This document shows, piece by piece, positions 1 to 9,395 of a stretch of 64,000 bases of DNA. This DNA comes from Glycine soja. Lineage: Eukaryota > Streptophyta > Magnoliopsida > Fabales > Fabaceae. Made by a program: the position numbers and the translations under genes. The stretch covers positions 34,809,640 to 34,873,639 of the forward strand of contig NC_041016.1 of NCBI RefSeq assembly GCF_004193775.1, given 5' to 3'. The notes beneath the pieces were generated by a model, which was given only the letters and a program-made list of their open reading frames with translations, was not told where the DNA came from and did no database searches. Position 1 is the first letter of the stretch. Every line of letters starts with the position of its first letter.

Positions 1-2
1 CA

Positions 3-355
3 TGTGTTATGCTCAGGAATGGATTTGAGCCCGGAATGGGTCTAGGCAAGGACGACCTCGGAAATGCCGAGGTAGTCGATGTCAAGGGAAATCCATACAA
101 ATATGGATTAGGGTATGAACCCGGGATGCCGGGGAGGAGGAATGTGCCGTCAAGACTTCGGGCAGATAGAGTATGGCCCGGCCGTATTAGCCAGTGTCTC
201 ACCAGCGCTGGAATGGTGTCCGAGGAAGAGGTGGCCGCAATAGAAGAGGAGTTCCCTCAAGACCCACCAAGTTTTGTGCAACCATGCCACCCCGATTCCC
301 AAGTGGGGAACTGGCGCGTGATAAGCCAGTCTAAAGTCTATACCACTGATTCAAT
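3..355 (+). pseudogene. Retrotransposon polyprotein segment upstream of RT, G-patch-like, 5'-truncated
   Basis: An open frame enters from before the window (codons from position 3) and stays open until a TAA at 357-359. Residues shortly after position 9 read GFEPGMGLGKDDLG, a glycine-rich pattern like a G-patch. Such a segment is common between the protease and RT of Tat/Ogre elements and is thought to bind nucleic acid. A second glycine-rich stretch (GLGYEPGMPGRRN) follows. The tail is acidic (EEEVAAIEEEF). The TAA is probably not the true end: it lies just inside a candidate intron whose removal joins this frame to the RT frame. No protease active site is visible; it would be upstream. The role is inferred from position and composition. 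Confidence 0.65.
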
Positions 356-507
356 GTAATTAGAGCCTATAGATTTCCTTTCTCTTTTGTTTTGTGAAAC
401 CTACCTTATTAAATAAACAAAGAGATCTTGTTTCATCTGTTCTTGCAGTTCCACCTTTTCTCATATCATTTTGCATGTTTTTGTTTCTTTTGTCTTGTTT
501 GGTATAG
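356..507 (+). other. Candidate Ogre-type intron between the G-patch region and RT
   Basis: The 152-nt segment starts GTAATT and ends TATAG after a T-rich tract (about 466-500). It contains the TAA at 357-359. Joining position 355 to 508 makes an ATA codon and keeps the upstream frame open straight into the RT frame (tat at 509). A spliced intron just before RT is known in Ogre elements. Splicing here is inferred from sequence only. Confidence 0.6.
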
Positions 508-2731
508 ATATGAGGGTCGATTCTTTGAGGATCCTAACAACGAGGGTTTGACAATCGATTTCGATCGAGATATAAGCCAAACGATAAACGAGGAAGAGGA
601 AGAGGACGTCCTGTCACCAGAGTTGGAGAGGTTGGTCGCTCAGGAAGAACGTGAAATGAAGCCTTACCAAGAAGAAACCGAATTGGTAAACTTGGGGACC
701 ACGGAGGAAAAGAAAGAAGTAAAGGTAGGAACTGGTATGACCGCGCCTATCCGCCAAGGCTTGATAACCCTTCTTGAAGAGTATCGAGATGTCTTTGCGT
801 GGTCATATCAAGACATGCCCGGTCTGGATTCCGACATTGTGCAGCATAAGTTGCCTTTGAATCCTGGGTCTTCCCCGGTTAAGCAAAAGTTACGAAGAAT
901 GAGACCCGAGATGTCTTTAAAAATTAAAGAAGAAGTAAGGAAGCAGTTTGATGCAGGTTTCTTAGCTGTGGCGCGGTACTCGGAGTGGGTGGCCAACATT
1001 GTCCCAGTCCCGAAAAAGGACGGCAAGGTTCGAATGTGTGTAGACTACCGGGACTTGAACCGAGCCAGTCCTAAACACAATTTTCCCCTGCCACACATTG
1101 ATATGTTGGTAGATAATACAGGCAAATTCGCCCTTTTCTCATTTATGGATGGTTTCTCAGGGTATAATCAAATAAAGATGGCACCCGAAGATGTAGAGAA
1201 GACCACTTTCGTCACCCTATGGGGGACATTCTGCTATAAAGTGATGGCCTTCGGGCTGATAAATGCTGGGGCAACCTATCAGCGTGCCATGGTGGCATTG
1301 TTCCATGATATGATGCATAAGGAAATAGAAGTCTACGTAGATGACATGATTGCCAAGTCTCGGACTGAGGACGAACACCTTGTCAATCTGCGTAAGCTGT
1401 TCGGAAGGTTGCAGAAATACCAATTGAAACTAAACCCAACCAAATGCACCTTTGGGGTAAAGTCGGGGAAGTTGCTAGGATTTATCGTAAGTCAGAAAGG
1501 GATAGAGATAGATCCCGAGAAAGTAAAGGCCATCCTTGAAATGCCGGAACCACACACGGAGAAGCAGGTTCGGGGGTTCTTGGGCATGTTGAATTATATC
1601 GTGAGGTTTATCTTGCAACTCACCCCTACCTGTGAGCCCATTTTTAAGCTATTACATAAGAACCAGGCGGTCCTGTGGAACAGTGACTGCCAAGAGGCCT
1701 TCGAGAAGATCAAACAGAGTCTCGCAAATCCCCCGGTGCTCATGCCACCTGTAATAGGAAGACCTCTTTTCCTGTACATGACCGTGTTGGACGAGTCTAT
1801 GGGGTGCGTGTTGGGTCAGCATGATGATTCTGGGAAAAAGGAGCAAGCCATCTACTATCTGAGCAAGAAGTTTACCGCATGTGAGATGAATTACTCAATG
1901 CTGGAAAGGACGTGTTGTGCCCTGGTATGGGCATCACATCGGCTTAGGCAGTACATGCTCAGCCATACCACGTGGCTTATTTCCAAAATGGATCCCGTGA
2001 AATACATCTTTGAGAAACCGGCCCTCATGGGACGAATCGCTAGGTGGCCGGTACTATTATCTGAATTCGATATCGTTTACGTCACCCAAAAGGCAGTAAA
2101 GGGAAGTGCCTTAGAGGATTATTTGGCCCAGCAACCCCTCCAGGATTATCGGCCGATGCACCCCGAGTTCCCAGATAAAGATATCATGACCCTGTTTGAA
2201 GAGAAGCGGACACACGAGGACATAGACAAATGGATTGTTTGCTTCAATGGGGCATCTAACGCTTTGGGCCACGGAGTAGGGGCAGTCCTTGTATCCCCGG
2301 ATGATCAGTGTATTCCTTTCACAGCTAGGCTAGGTTTTGATTGTACCAACAATATGGCCGAGTACGAAGCATGCGCCCTCAGGGTTCAGGCGGCCATTGA
2401 TTTTGATGTAAAACTAATCAAGGTGTATGGAGACTCAGCTTTGGTGATACGCCAGTTGAAAGGAGAATGGGAAACTAGGGATCCGAAGTTGATACCCTAT
2501 CAAACTCACATCTTGAGGTTAGCTAAGTACTTTGACGATATTTCCTTCCACCACATACCCCGGGAAGAGAATCAAATGGCTGATGCATTAGCCACCCTGG
2601 CATCCATGTTTCAACTCGCCCCACACGGGGATCTGCCGTACATCGAATTCAAATCTCAAGGCAGGCCGACATATTGTTATGCAATAGAGGAAGAGCGGGA
2701 TGGGAAACCATGGTATTTCGACATCAAATAG
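508..2731 (+). pseudogene. pol: Ty3/gypsy pol: reverse transcriptase and dual RNase H
   Basis: After an acidic N-terminal linker, the RT palm shows VDYRDLNRASPKHNFPLP (from about 1039), FMDGFSGYNQIKMAP, AFGLINAGATYQ and the catalytic YVDD at 1334-1345. A gypsy-type RNase H/connection follows (about 1740-2150: FLYMTVLDESMGCVLG, then LERTCCALVWASHRLR). A second, archaeal-type RNase H follows that (about 2230-2620: GVGAVLVSPDDQC, NNMAEYEACAL, VYGDSALVIRQLKGEWE, ENQMADALA). The first catalytic Asp of the second RNase H is Asn here (aat at 2246-2248, CFNGAS). The frame stops at a TAG at 2729-2731, but the same frame continues at once into the integrase, so this is a premature stop. The family call is firm; activity is excluded by the breaks. 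Confidence 0.9.
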
Positions 2732-3583
2732 TATGTCGAGAACAAAGAATACCCGCCAGGGATTTCTGACAATGACAAAAGGACGTTGAGGAGATTGGCT
2801 ACTGGTTTCTTTGTAAGTGGTAACATCCTGTACAAACAAAACCACGACATGACCCTCCTACGATGCGTAGATGCCAAAGAGGCGAACTTCATGATTGAGG
2901 AGATCCACGAGGGTTCCTTTGGGACACATGCCAATGGACATGCTATGGCCAGAAAAATCCTTAGGGCCGGTTATTATTGGCTCACCATGGAAAGCGATTG
3001 CTGCGCTCATGTAAGGAAGTGTCATAAATGTCAGGCATACGCGGACAATGTCAATGTTCCGCCACATCCTCTGAACGTTATGTCCGCTCCTTGGCCTTTT
3101 TCCATGTGGGGAATAGATGTCATTGGGGTCATCGAACCCAAAGCGTCGAATGGTCACCGCTTCATTCTTGTGGCGATAGATTACTTCACCAAGTGGGTCG
3201 AAGCGGCTTCTTATACTAATGTCACGAGAAGTGTGGTAGTCAGATTCATCAAGAGGGAGCTAATTTGTCGATACGGCCTCCCCAGAAAGATCATCACTGA
3301 CAATGGCACCAATCTGAACAACAAGATGATGCAGGAAATGTGCGAGGATTTCAAGATCCAACATCATAACTCCACCCCTTATCGGCCAAAGATGAATGGG
3401 GCTGTAGAGGCTACAAATAAAAATATTAAGAAGATTGTTCAGAAGATGATAGTGTCATACAAAGATTGGCATGAGATGTTGCCTTTCGCCCTGCAGGATA
3501 TAGAACCTCGGTACGAACTTCTACTGGGGCAACGCCGTATTCCTTGGTTTATGGGATGGAAGCAGTACTCCCATTTGAGGTAG
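2732..3583 (+). pseudogene. pol: Ty3/gypsy integrase, separated from RT by a premature stop
   Basis: This is in the same frame as the RT/RNase H segment. The N-terminal zinc finger shows HEG and HANGHAMARKIL followed by the CHKC pair at 3020-3031 (HHCC type). The catalytic core has D at 3116-3118 (WGIDVIG), D at 3299-3301 (ITDNGTN) and E at 3407-3409 (GAVEATNKN), with 35 residues between the second D and E, the normal D,D-35-E spacing. Shortly after [11 protein letters not shown] the reading frame shifts (about 3498-3510) and the old frame runs to a spurious stop at 3581-3583. Integrase inserts the cDNA copy into host DNA; this copy cannot be made as one protein. Confidence 0.9.
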
Positions 3584-3957
3584 AGGTTCCTTCTTAGAGG
3601 ATAATGGCGGAGTCAGGCCTAGAAGAGTCAGAATGGGCTCAAGCACGCTACAACCAACTTAACCTTATTGAAGGTAAGTGTTTGGCTGCCATGAGCCATG
3701 GGCGTTTGTATCAACGAAGGATAAAGAACGCATTCGACAAGAAGGTACGCCCGCGCAAGTTCAACGAGGAGGACCTCGTGCTGAAGAAAGTGTCCCATGC
3801 TGTTAAAGATAATCGAGGCAAGTGGGCCCCGAATTATGAAGGACCTTTCATGCTGAAAAGAGCTTTTTCTGGGGGTGCTCTGATACTCACCCACATGGAT
3901 GGCGAGGAGCTGCCCTCGCCCGTGAACTCCGATGAAATTAAACGATTTTACGCTTGA
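3505..3957 (+). pseudogene. pol: Integrase C-terminal part after the frameshift
   Basis: In the shifted frame the expected continuation is readable from about 3511 ([20 protein letters not shown]). A TAG at 3595-3597 interrupts it, and then it runs to the TGA after FYA at 3955-3957. Visible pieces are ARYNQLNLIEGKCLAAMSHG, KKVRPRKFNEEDLVLKKV and KWAPNYEGPFMLKRAF. The last two are the usual GPF-type beta-barrel tail of gypsy integrases that binds DNA. The alternative start at 3604 is only the first ATG after the stop, not a real gene start. Confidence in the family is high; the exact frameshift base cannot be fixed by eye. Confidence 0.85.
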
Positions 3958-4615
3958 AGTCTGGGGCAATTGAGAGGACCGTTGCATGTTTTTATTTCTG
4001 AGTTTTTCTCGTTCTTCTTGGTTTCCTCTAGGGATTCCCATTCATTGTATTTGTCTCGTTTCTTTGAAAAGAAAAGATGGGCGAGGTTTCAGTCCTCCCT
4101 TTGGTTTCAAACCTTGTGTTTTAGATTTGTTATAACTTGAGCCCTCTTCGCTCGGTGTATGGGGTGCCCCAAACGCTTATTTAAAATTGAATCTAACCAG
4201 CCTTCACTAAAATAAAATCATCGCATTAGAAACATCCATACATGCACATGCACATGCATATCTTGTGATAGCAAGGAGCAGAATCGTCTCAGGCCACGGT
4301 CAGAAGTCAAGACAAGTCAATGGCAGAAATAAACCAAGATAAGACGATGACTGGTCACGATTGGCCGCATATTGTTTGTCTCCTACTTGCAGGTACTTAG
4401 GGATAGAGGCGAATGGAGGATAGGATCGCGACCGACCAATCGTCACCCCTTCCCGATGCTGGTCCAGCGGAGAACATCGCTGCAAGGCAGCCCAGTATCC
4501 TTTGAATTCGTAGTATTTTACTACTATTGTTTGTTTTTTAAGTAATCGACGCCTAATTCAAACTTAAGTAGGTTCAAGTAGGCAAAACGCTAACCCATAA
4601 GAGGGGGGAGGCATG
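3958..4615 (+). other. Non-coding spacer after pol
   Basis: No coding signal. It contains a short (TGCACA)-like run near 4242-4260 and T-rich stretches. It is probably internal 3' sequence of the same retrotransposon. Confidence 0.5.
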
Positions 4616-4838
4616 GTTAATGCACCCTTAAAAAAAAAATTGGCAGGTTAGCTCGCCTGGGCGAGCAACCCCTGCATTCAAAATATAAAAACGAGGGAGG
4701 GGAACATTTTTTGCATCCAAAAACTCCCCCCCCTTCATTCAAAAGAGAGGACTCACGAAGGCTTGCGGTTTTTGCTCCCCTAAGCCACTTTTGGTTGCAT
4801 TTTGCTTTCATTTTTGGTGTTTCTACTCACTCCAACAA
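4616..4838 (+). promoter_or_regulatory. Promoter-like segment with palindrome, TATA box and leader exon upstream of the extra ORF
   Basis: A perfect 16-nt inverted repeat GCTCGCCTGGGCGAGC lies at 4651-4666. It is followed 33 bp downstream by a TATA-like TATAAAAA (4684-4691). A pyrimidine-rich leader then runs to a strong splice donor (AACAA then GTAAGT at 4839). The same 16-mer sits upstream of the TATA box in the 3' LTR (28648-28663). This suggests an LTR-like internal promoter driving the extra ORF; the function is inferred and untested. Confidence 0.4.
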
Positions 4839-5874
4839 GTAAGTATTCAATCCTTGAGTTTTTAGCTTCCCATTGATGTGTTTTCTTCATCTTTTGGTGC
4901 TCTAAATTGTGAGAACGTGCTTATATTCGTGAGGCAGTTTTGGGTTGCTTTGATGCTTGATTTCTTGAGTTGAGGATTTGAATGAGAAGGCCTTAGGCCT
5001 ATGCTGTATTCTGAAGCAATGGGGCATGCCACATTGTCCCCATCCTCTTGCAATTTATGTCCAAACATGCGCCCACCAAGTGCTCGGTGAAATGCCCCAA
5101 TGATATGTGAATATGATTTTGTAAAATTCGGAGAGTGGGACTGTTTCTTATATGTAGGTACAGCATAGGAGATTCAAAATAGGTGCCCAAATGCAATTCC
5201 AAGCTTAGGAACCCAAACTTGTAGCTTCAATGCAAGGAAACATGCTTATGGCTAGGAATCCAAAATTTGGTTTTAGAATTAGAAAAGCATGAAAATTAGG
5301 ACTTGCTTGTGAGAGTTTTTGCTCGAATTTTGGCTGCCCCATGTTTGATACTTTGCCTAGAGGTAGCAAGGAAAACACCTTGCAAGAGTGTGCATATATA
5401 TGTAAATATAAGGAGCATGAAATTCCTAGCAAAGTGTGAATGATTGTCTTCCTAAATGAATGTATGATAGCACGGAATTCCCTTTTGAATGCAAGTGTGT
5501 GCATAATGTAAATAGCTTGCCAATATGAATAAATGTGAGTGAAACAATAAAAATTTGTATGATATATATTTCAAACATATGTAGGTAGTTTGTAAATAGC
5601 AAATGTTTAGGATATAAATTAAGTGTGAGTTTTGACGCAATGCCTTGGGCGTGAGAATGTATGTTCTTTTCAAATGCATATATGTATGACAATTAGAATG
5701 TGTTGGATGGCCTCTATGTTGATATAAATAGTAGGATATTCCACACATACGTGTTTCAGCTGTTTCTGGGTGAGGGGTCAGTTCATTCTAAAATCAGAGA
5801 GGTTAGCATGACATTTTTTGCGTTAAGATAAGCATTATCTTGTAAATCTAACTTCTAAATGTTTGTTCTCGCAG
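4839..5874 (+). other. Candidate 5' UTR intron before the extra ORF
   Basis: It starts with the consensus donor GTAAGTA (4839-) and ends in a T-rich acceptor (GTTTGTTCTCGCAG, ending 5874), 3 bp before the ATG of the extra ORF at 5878. The interior is AT-rich with no credible coding frame. Splicing would place the ORF directly behind the leader at 4690-4838. Confidence 0.45.
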
Positions 5875-5877
5875 GAA

Positions 5878-6780
5878 ATGGCCCCGAGGAAGCTTGCCTC
5901 AAAGAGATCTAGGAAGGATAAAGCGACTGAAGGAACCAGTTCCGCTCCTGAATATGACAGCCACCGTTTTAGGAGCGCTGAGCACCAGCAGCGCTTCGAG
6001 GCCATCAAGGGATGGTCATTTCTTCGGGAGCGACGCGTCCAGCTCAGGGACGACGAGTATACCGACTTCCAGGAGGAGATAGTTCGCTGGCGTTGGGCAT
6101 CACTGGTTACCCCCATGGCCAAGTTCGACCCAGACATAGTCCTCGAATTTTATGCTAATGCTTGGCCTACAGAGGAGGGCGTGCGAGATATGCGATCCTG
6201 GGTGAGGGGTCAGTGGATCCTGTTCGATGCGGATGCTCTCAGCCAGTTCCTGGGATACCCTTTAGTGCTGGAGGAGGGCCGGGAATGCGAGTATGGCCAG
6301 AGGAGGAACCGGTCCGACGGGTTCGATGAGGAGGCCATCACCCAGTTGCTATGTATACCGGGGCAGGATTTTTCCCAGACTGCTACTGGGAGACGGGTGC
6401 GGATCATGCGCACCAACATGACCACCCTGACTCAGATCTGGATGACTTTGCTGCTCAGCAACATCCAGCCCAGCGATCATAATTCCGACCTCCCCCTGCC
6501 GAAGTGTCAGTTGGTGTACGCCATCCTGACATGGATGAGCATTCACGTGGCTCAATTAATCGCTGATGCAATCTATCTATTTGCAGGTATGGCGCCTACC
6601 AGGCACCCTCTGGACCTGGATAAGTCCAACAGGGCCCTGGGATTTCCTGCTTTGATCACAGGACTCTGCCAGTCGTTCGGAGTCCCAATCGCGCCTAGCA
6701 AGGTGATTCGGTCATCCATCACCCGAGCTTTCATTGAGAAGTATTGCACACAGACACAGGCCCAGGGGGATGCTCAGTAG
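5878..6780 (+). CDS. Retrotransposon-associated extra ORF (plant putative transposon protein type)
   Basis: The ATG at 5878 has a good context (GAAATGGCC) right after a splice acceptor. I prefer it to the in-frame ATG at 5863, which lies inside the acceptor. The product is 300 residues. It has a basic N-terminus (MAPRKLASKRSRKDK) followed by a mostly helical body with FDPDIVLEFYANAW, WVRGQWILFDADALSQFLG, MRTNMTTLTQIWMTLLLSNI and IADAIYLFAGM. It resembles the domain annotated in plants as putative plant transposon protein, common in legume gypsy elements between pol and the 3' LTR. Its biochemical role is unknown to me. It ends at a TAG (6778-6780), but the same frame stays open beyond it for about 40 codons and then runs into the first satellite monomer, so the C-terminus is probably truncated or lost. 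Confidence 0.65.
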   Translation: MAPRKLASKRSRKDKATEGTSSAPEYDSHRFRSAEHQQRFEAIKGWSFLRERRVQLRDDEYTDFQEEIVRWRWASLVTPMAKFDPDIVLEFYANAWPTEEGVRDMRSWVRGQWILFDADALSQFLGYPLVLEEGRECEYGQRRNRSDGFDEEAITQLLCIPGQDFSQTATGRRVRIMRTNMTTLTQIWMTLLLSNIQPSDHNSDLPLPKCQLVYAILTWMSIHVAQLIADAIYLFAGMAPTRHPLDLDKSNRALGFPALITGLCQSFGVPIAPSKVIRSSITRAFIEKYCTQTQAQGDAQ

Positions 6781-6895
6781 GCCACAGACCCGCCTCCACC
6801 TCATCAGGCTGGCACAGCTGGATCGTTTGATACAGAGCAGTATTTGCAGCATTTGGTTCGCCAGCAGGCGGCCAACCACCGAGCGCATGTACAGA
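6781..6895 (+). pseudogene. Read-through tail of the extra ORF up to the satellite junction
   Basis: In frame with the ORF ending at 6780, this stretch stays open and reads in part PPPPHQAGTAGSFDTEQYLQ and then VRQQAANHRAHVQT. It looks like a genuine protein linker and helix. The coding-like sequence is cut at about 6895, where the satellite begins. The upstream TAG would then be a premature stop. It is equally possible that the TAG is the real end and this is UTR. Confidence 0.45.
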
Positions 6896-9395
6896 CCCAT
6901 GAATGTCATTGCCTAGCGCTGTTCATGTGTCCTCCACCTTCGAGTTTGGAGCTATGCTTCATGCTTGCCTAAGTGTGGACCCTCAAGTGCAATCCTTCAT
7001 TCTCCACTTTTTTCGGAACCCCATGAATGTCATTGCCTAGCGCTGTTCATGTGTCCTCCACCTTCGAGTTTGGAGCTATGCTTCATGATTGCCTAAGTGT
7101 GGACCTTCAAGTGCAATCCTCCATTGTCCACTTTTTTCGGAGCCCCATGAATGTAATTGCCTAGCGTTGTTCATGTGTCCTCCACCTTCGAGTTTGGAGC
7201 TATGCTTCATGATTGCCTAAGTGTGGACCTTCAAGTGCAATCCTTCATTCTCAGCTTTTTTCGGAGCCCCATGAATGTCATTGCCTAGCGCTGTTCATGT
7301 TTCCTCCCTCTTCGAGTTTGGAGCTATGCTTCATGATTGCCTAAGTGTGGACCCTCAAGTGCAATCCTTCATTCTCCATAATTTTCGGAGCCCCATGAAT
7401 GTCATTGCCTAGCGCTGTTCATGTGTCTTCCACCTTCGAGTTTGGAGCTATGCTTCATGATTGCCTAAGTGTGGACCTTCAAGTGTAATCCTCCATTCTC
7501 CACTTTTTTCGGAGCCCCATGAATGTCATTGCCTAGCGTTGTTCATGTGTCCTCCACCTTCGAGTTTGGAGCTATGCTTCATGATTGCCTAAGTGTGGAC
7601 CCTCAAGTGCAATCCTTCATTCTCCACAATTTTCGGAGCCCCATGAATGTCATTGCCTAGCGCTGTTCATGTGTCCTCCACCTTCGAGTTTGGAGGTATG
7701 CTTCATTATTGCCTAAGTGTGGATCTTCAAGTGCAATCCTCCATTCTACACTTTTATCGGAGCCCCATGAATGTCAATGCCTAGCGCTGTTCATGTGTCC
7801 TCCACCTTCCAGTTTGGAGCTATGCTTCATGCTTGCCTAAGTGTGGACCCTCAAGTGCAATCCTCTATTCTCCATTTTTTTCGAAGCCCCATGAATGTCA
7901 TTGCCTAGCGCTGTTCATGTGTCCTCCACCCTCGAGTTTGGAACTATGCTTCGTGATTGCCTAAGTGTGGACACTCAAGTGCAATCCTCCGTTCTCCACT
8001 TTTTTCGGAGCCCCATGAATGCCATTGCCTAGCGCTTTTCATGTGTTCTCCACCTTCGAGTTTTGAGCTATGCTTCATGATTGTCTAAGTGTGGACCCTC
8101 AAGTGCAATCCTCTATTCTCCACTTTTTTCGAAGCCCCATGAATGTCATTGCCTAGCGCTGTTCATGTTTCCTCCACCTTCGAGTTTGGAGCTATGCTTC
8201 ATGATTGCCTAAGTGTGGACCCTCAAGTGCAATCCTTCATTCTCCACAATTTTCGGAGCCCCATGAATGTCATTGCCTAACGCTGTTCATGTGTCCTCCA
8301 CCTTCGAGTTTGGAGCTATGCTTCATGATTGCCTAGGTGTGGACCTTCAAGTGCAATCCACCATTCTCCACTTTTTTCGGAGCCCCATCAATGTCAATGC
8401 CCAGCGCTGTTCATGCGTCCACCACCTTCGAGTTTGGAGCTATGCTTCATGCTTGCCTGAGTGTGGACCCGCAAGTGCAATCCTCTATTCTCCACTTTTT
8501 TCGAAGCCCCATGAATGTCATCGCCTAGCGCTGTTCATGTTTCCTCCACCTTCGAGCTTGGAGCTATGCTTCATGATTGCCTAAGTGTGTACCCTCAAGT
8601 GCAATCCTTCATTCTCCACAATTTTCGGAGCCCCATGAATGTCATTGCCTAGCGTTGTTCATGTGTCCTCCACCTTCGAGTTTTGAGCTATGCTTCATGA
8701 CTGCCTAAGTGTTGACCCTCAAGTGCAATCCTCCATTCTCCACTTTTTTCGGAGCCCCATGAATGTCATTGCCTAGCGTTGTTCATGTGTCCTCCACCTT
8801 CGAGTTTGGAGCTATGCTTCATGCTTGCCTAAGTGTGGACCCTCAAGTGCAATCCTCTATTCTCCATTTTTTTCGAAGCCCCATGAATGTCATTGCCTAG
8901 CGCTGTTCATGTTTCCTCCACCCTCGAGTTTGGAACTATGCTTCGTGATTGCCTTAGTGTGGACACTCAAGTGCAATCCTCCATTCTCCACTTTTTTCGG
9001 AGCCCCATGAATGTCATTGCCTAGCGTTGTTCATGTGTCCTCCGCCTTCGAGTTTGGAGGTATGCTTCATGATTGCCTAAGCGTGGACCTTCAAGTGCAA
9101 TCCTCCATTCTACACTTTTATCAGAGCCCCATGAATTTCAATGCCTAGTGCTGTTCATGTGTCCTCCACCTTCGAGTTTGGAGCTATGCTTCATGCTTGC
9201 CTAAGTGTGGACCCTCAAGTGCAATCCTCTATTCTCTATTTTTTTCGAAGCCCCATGAATGTCATTGCCTAGCGCTGTTCATGTGTCCTCCACCCTCGAG
9301 TTTGGAACTATGCTTCGTGATTGCCTAAGTGTGGACACTCAAGTGCAATCCTCCATTCTCCACTTTTTTCGGAGCCCCATGAATGCAATTGCCTA

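Noticed and set aside
808..2934. Minus-strand open frames within pol
   Set aside because: They are shadows of a clearly coding plus strand with RT, RNase H and integrase motifs.
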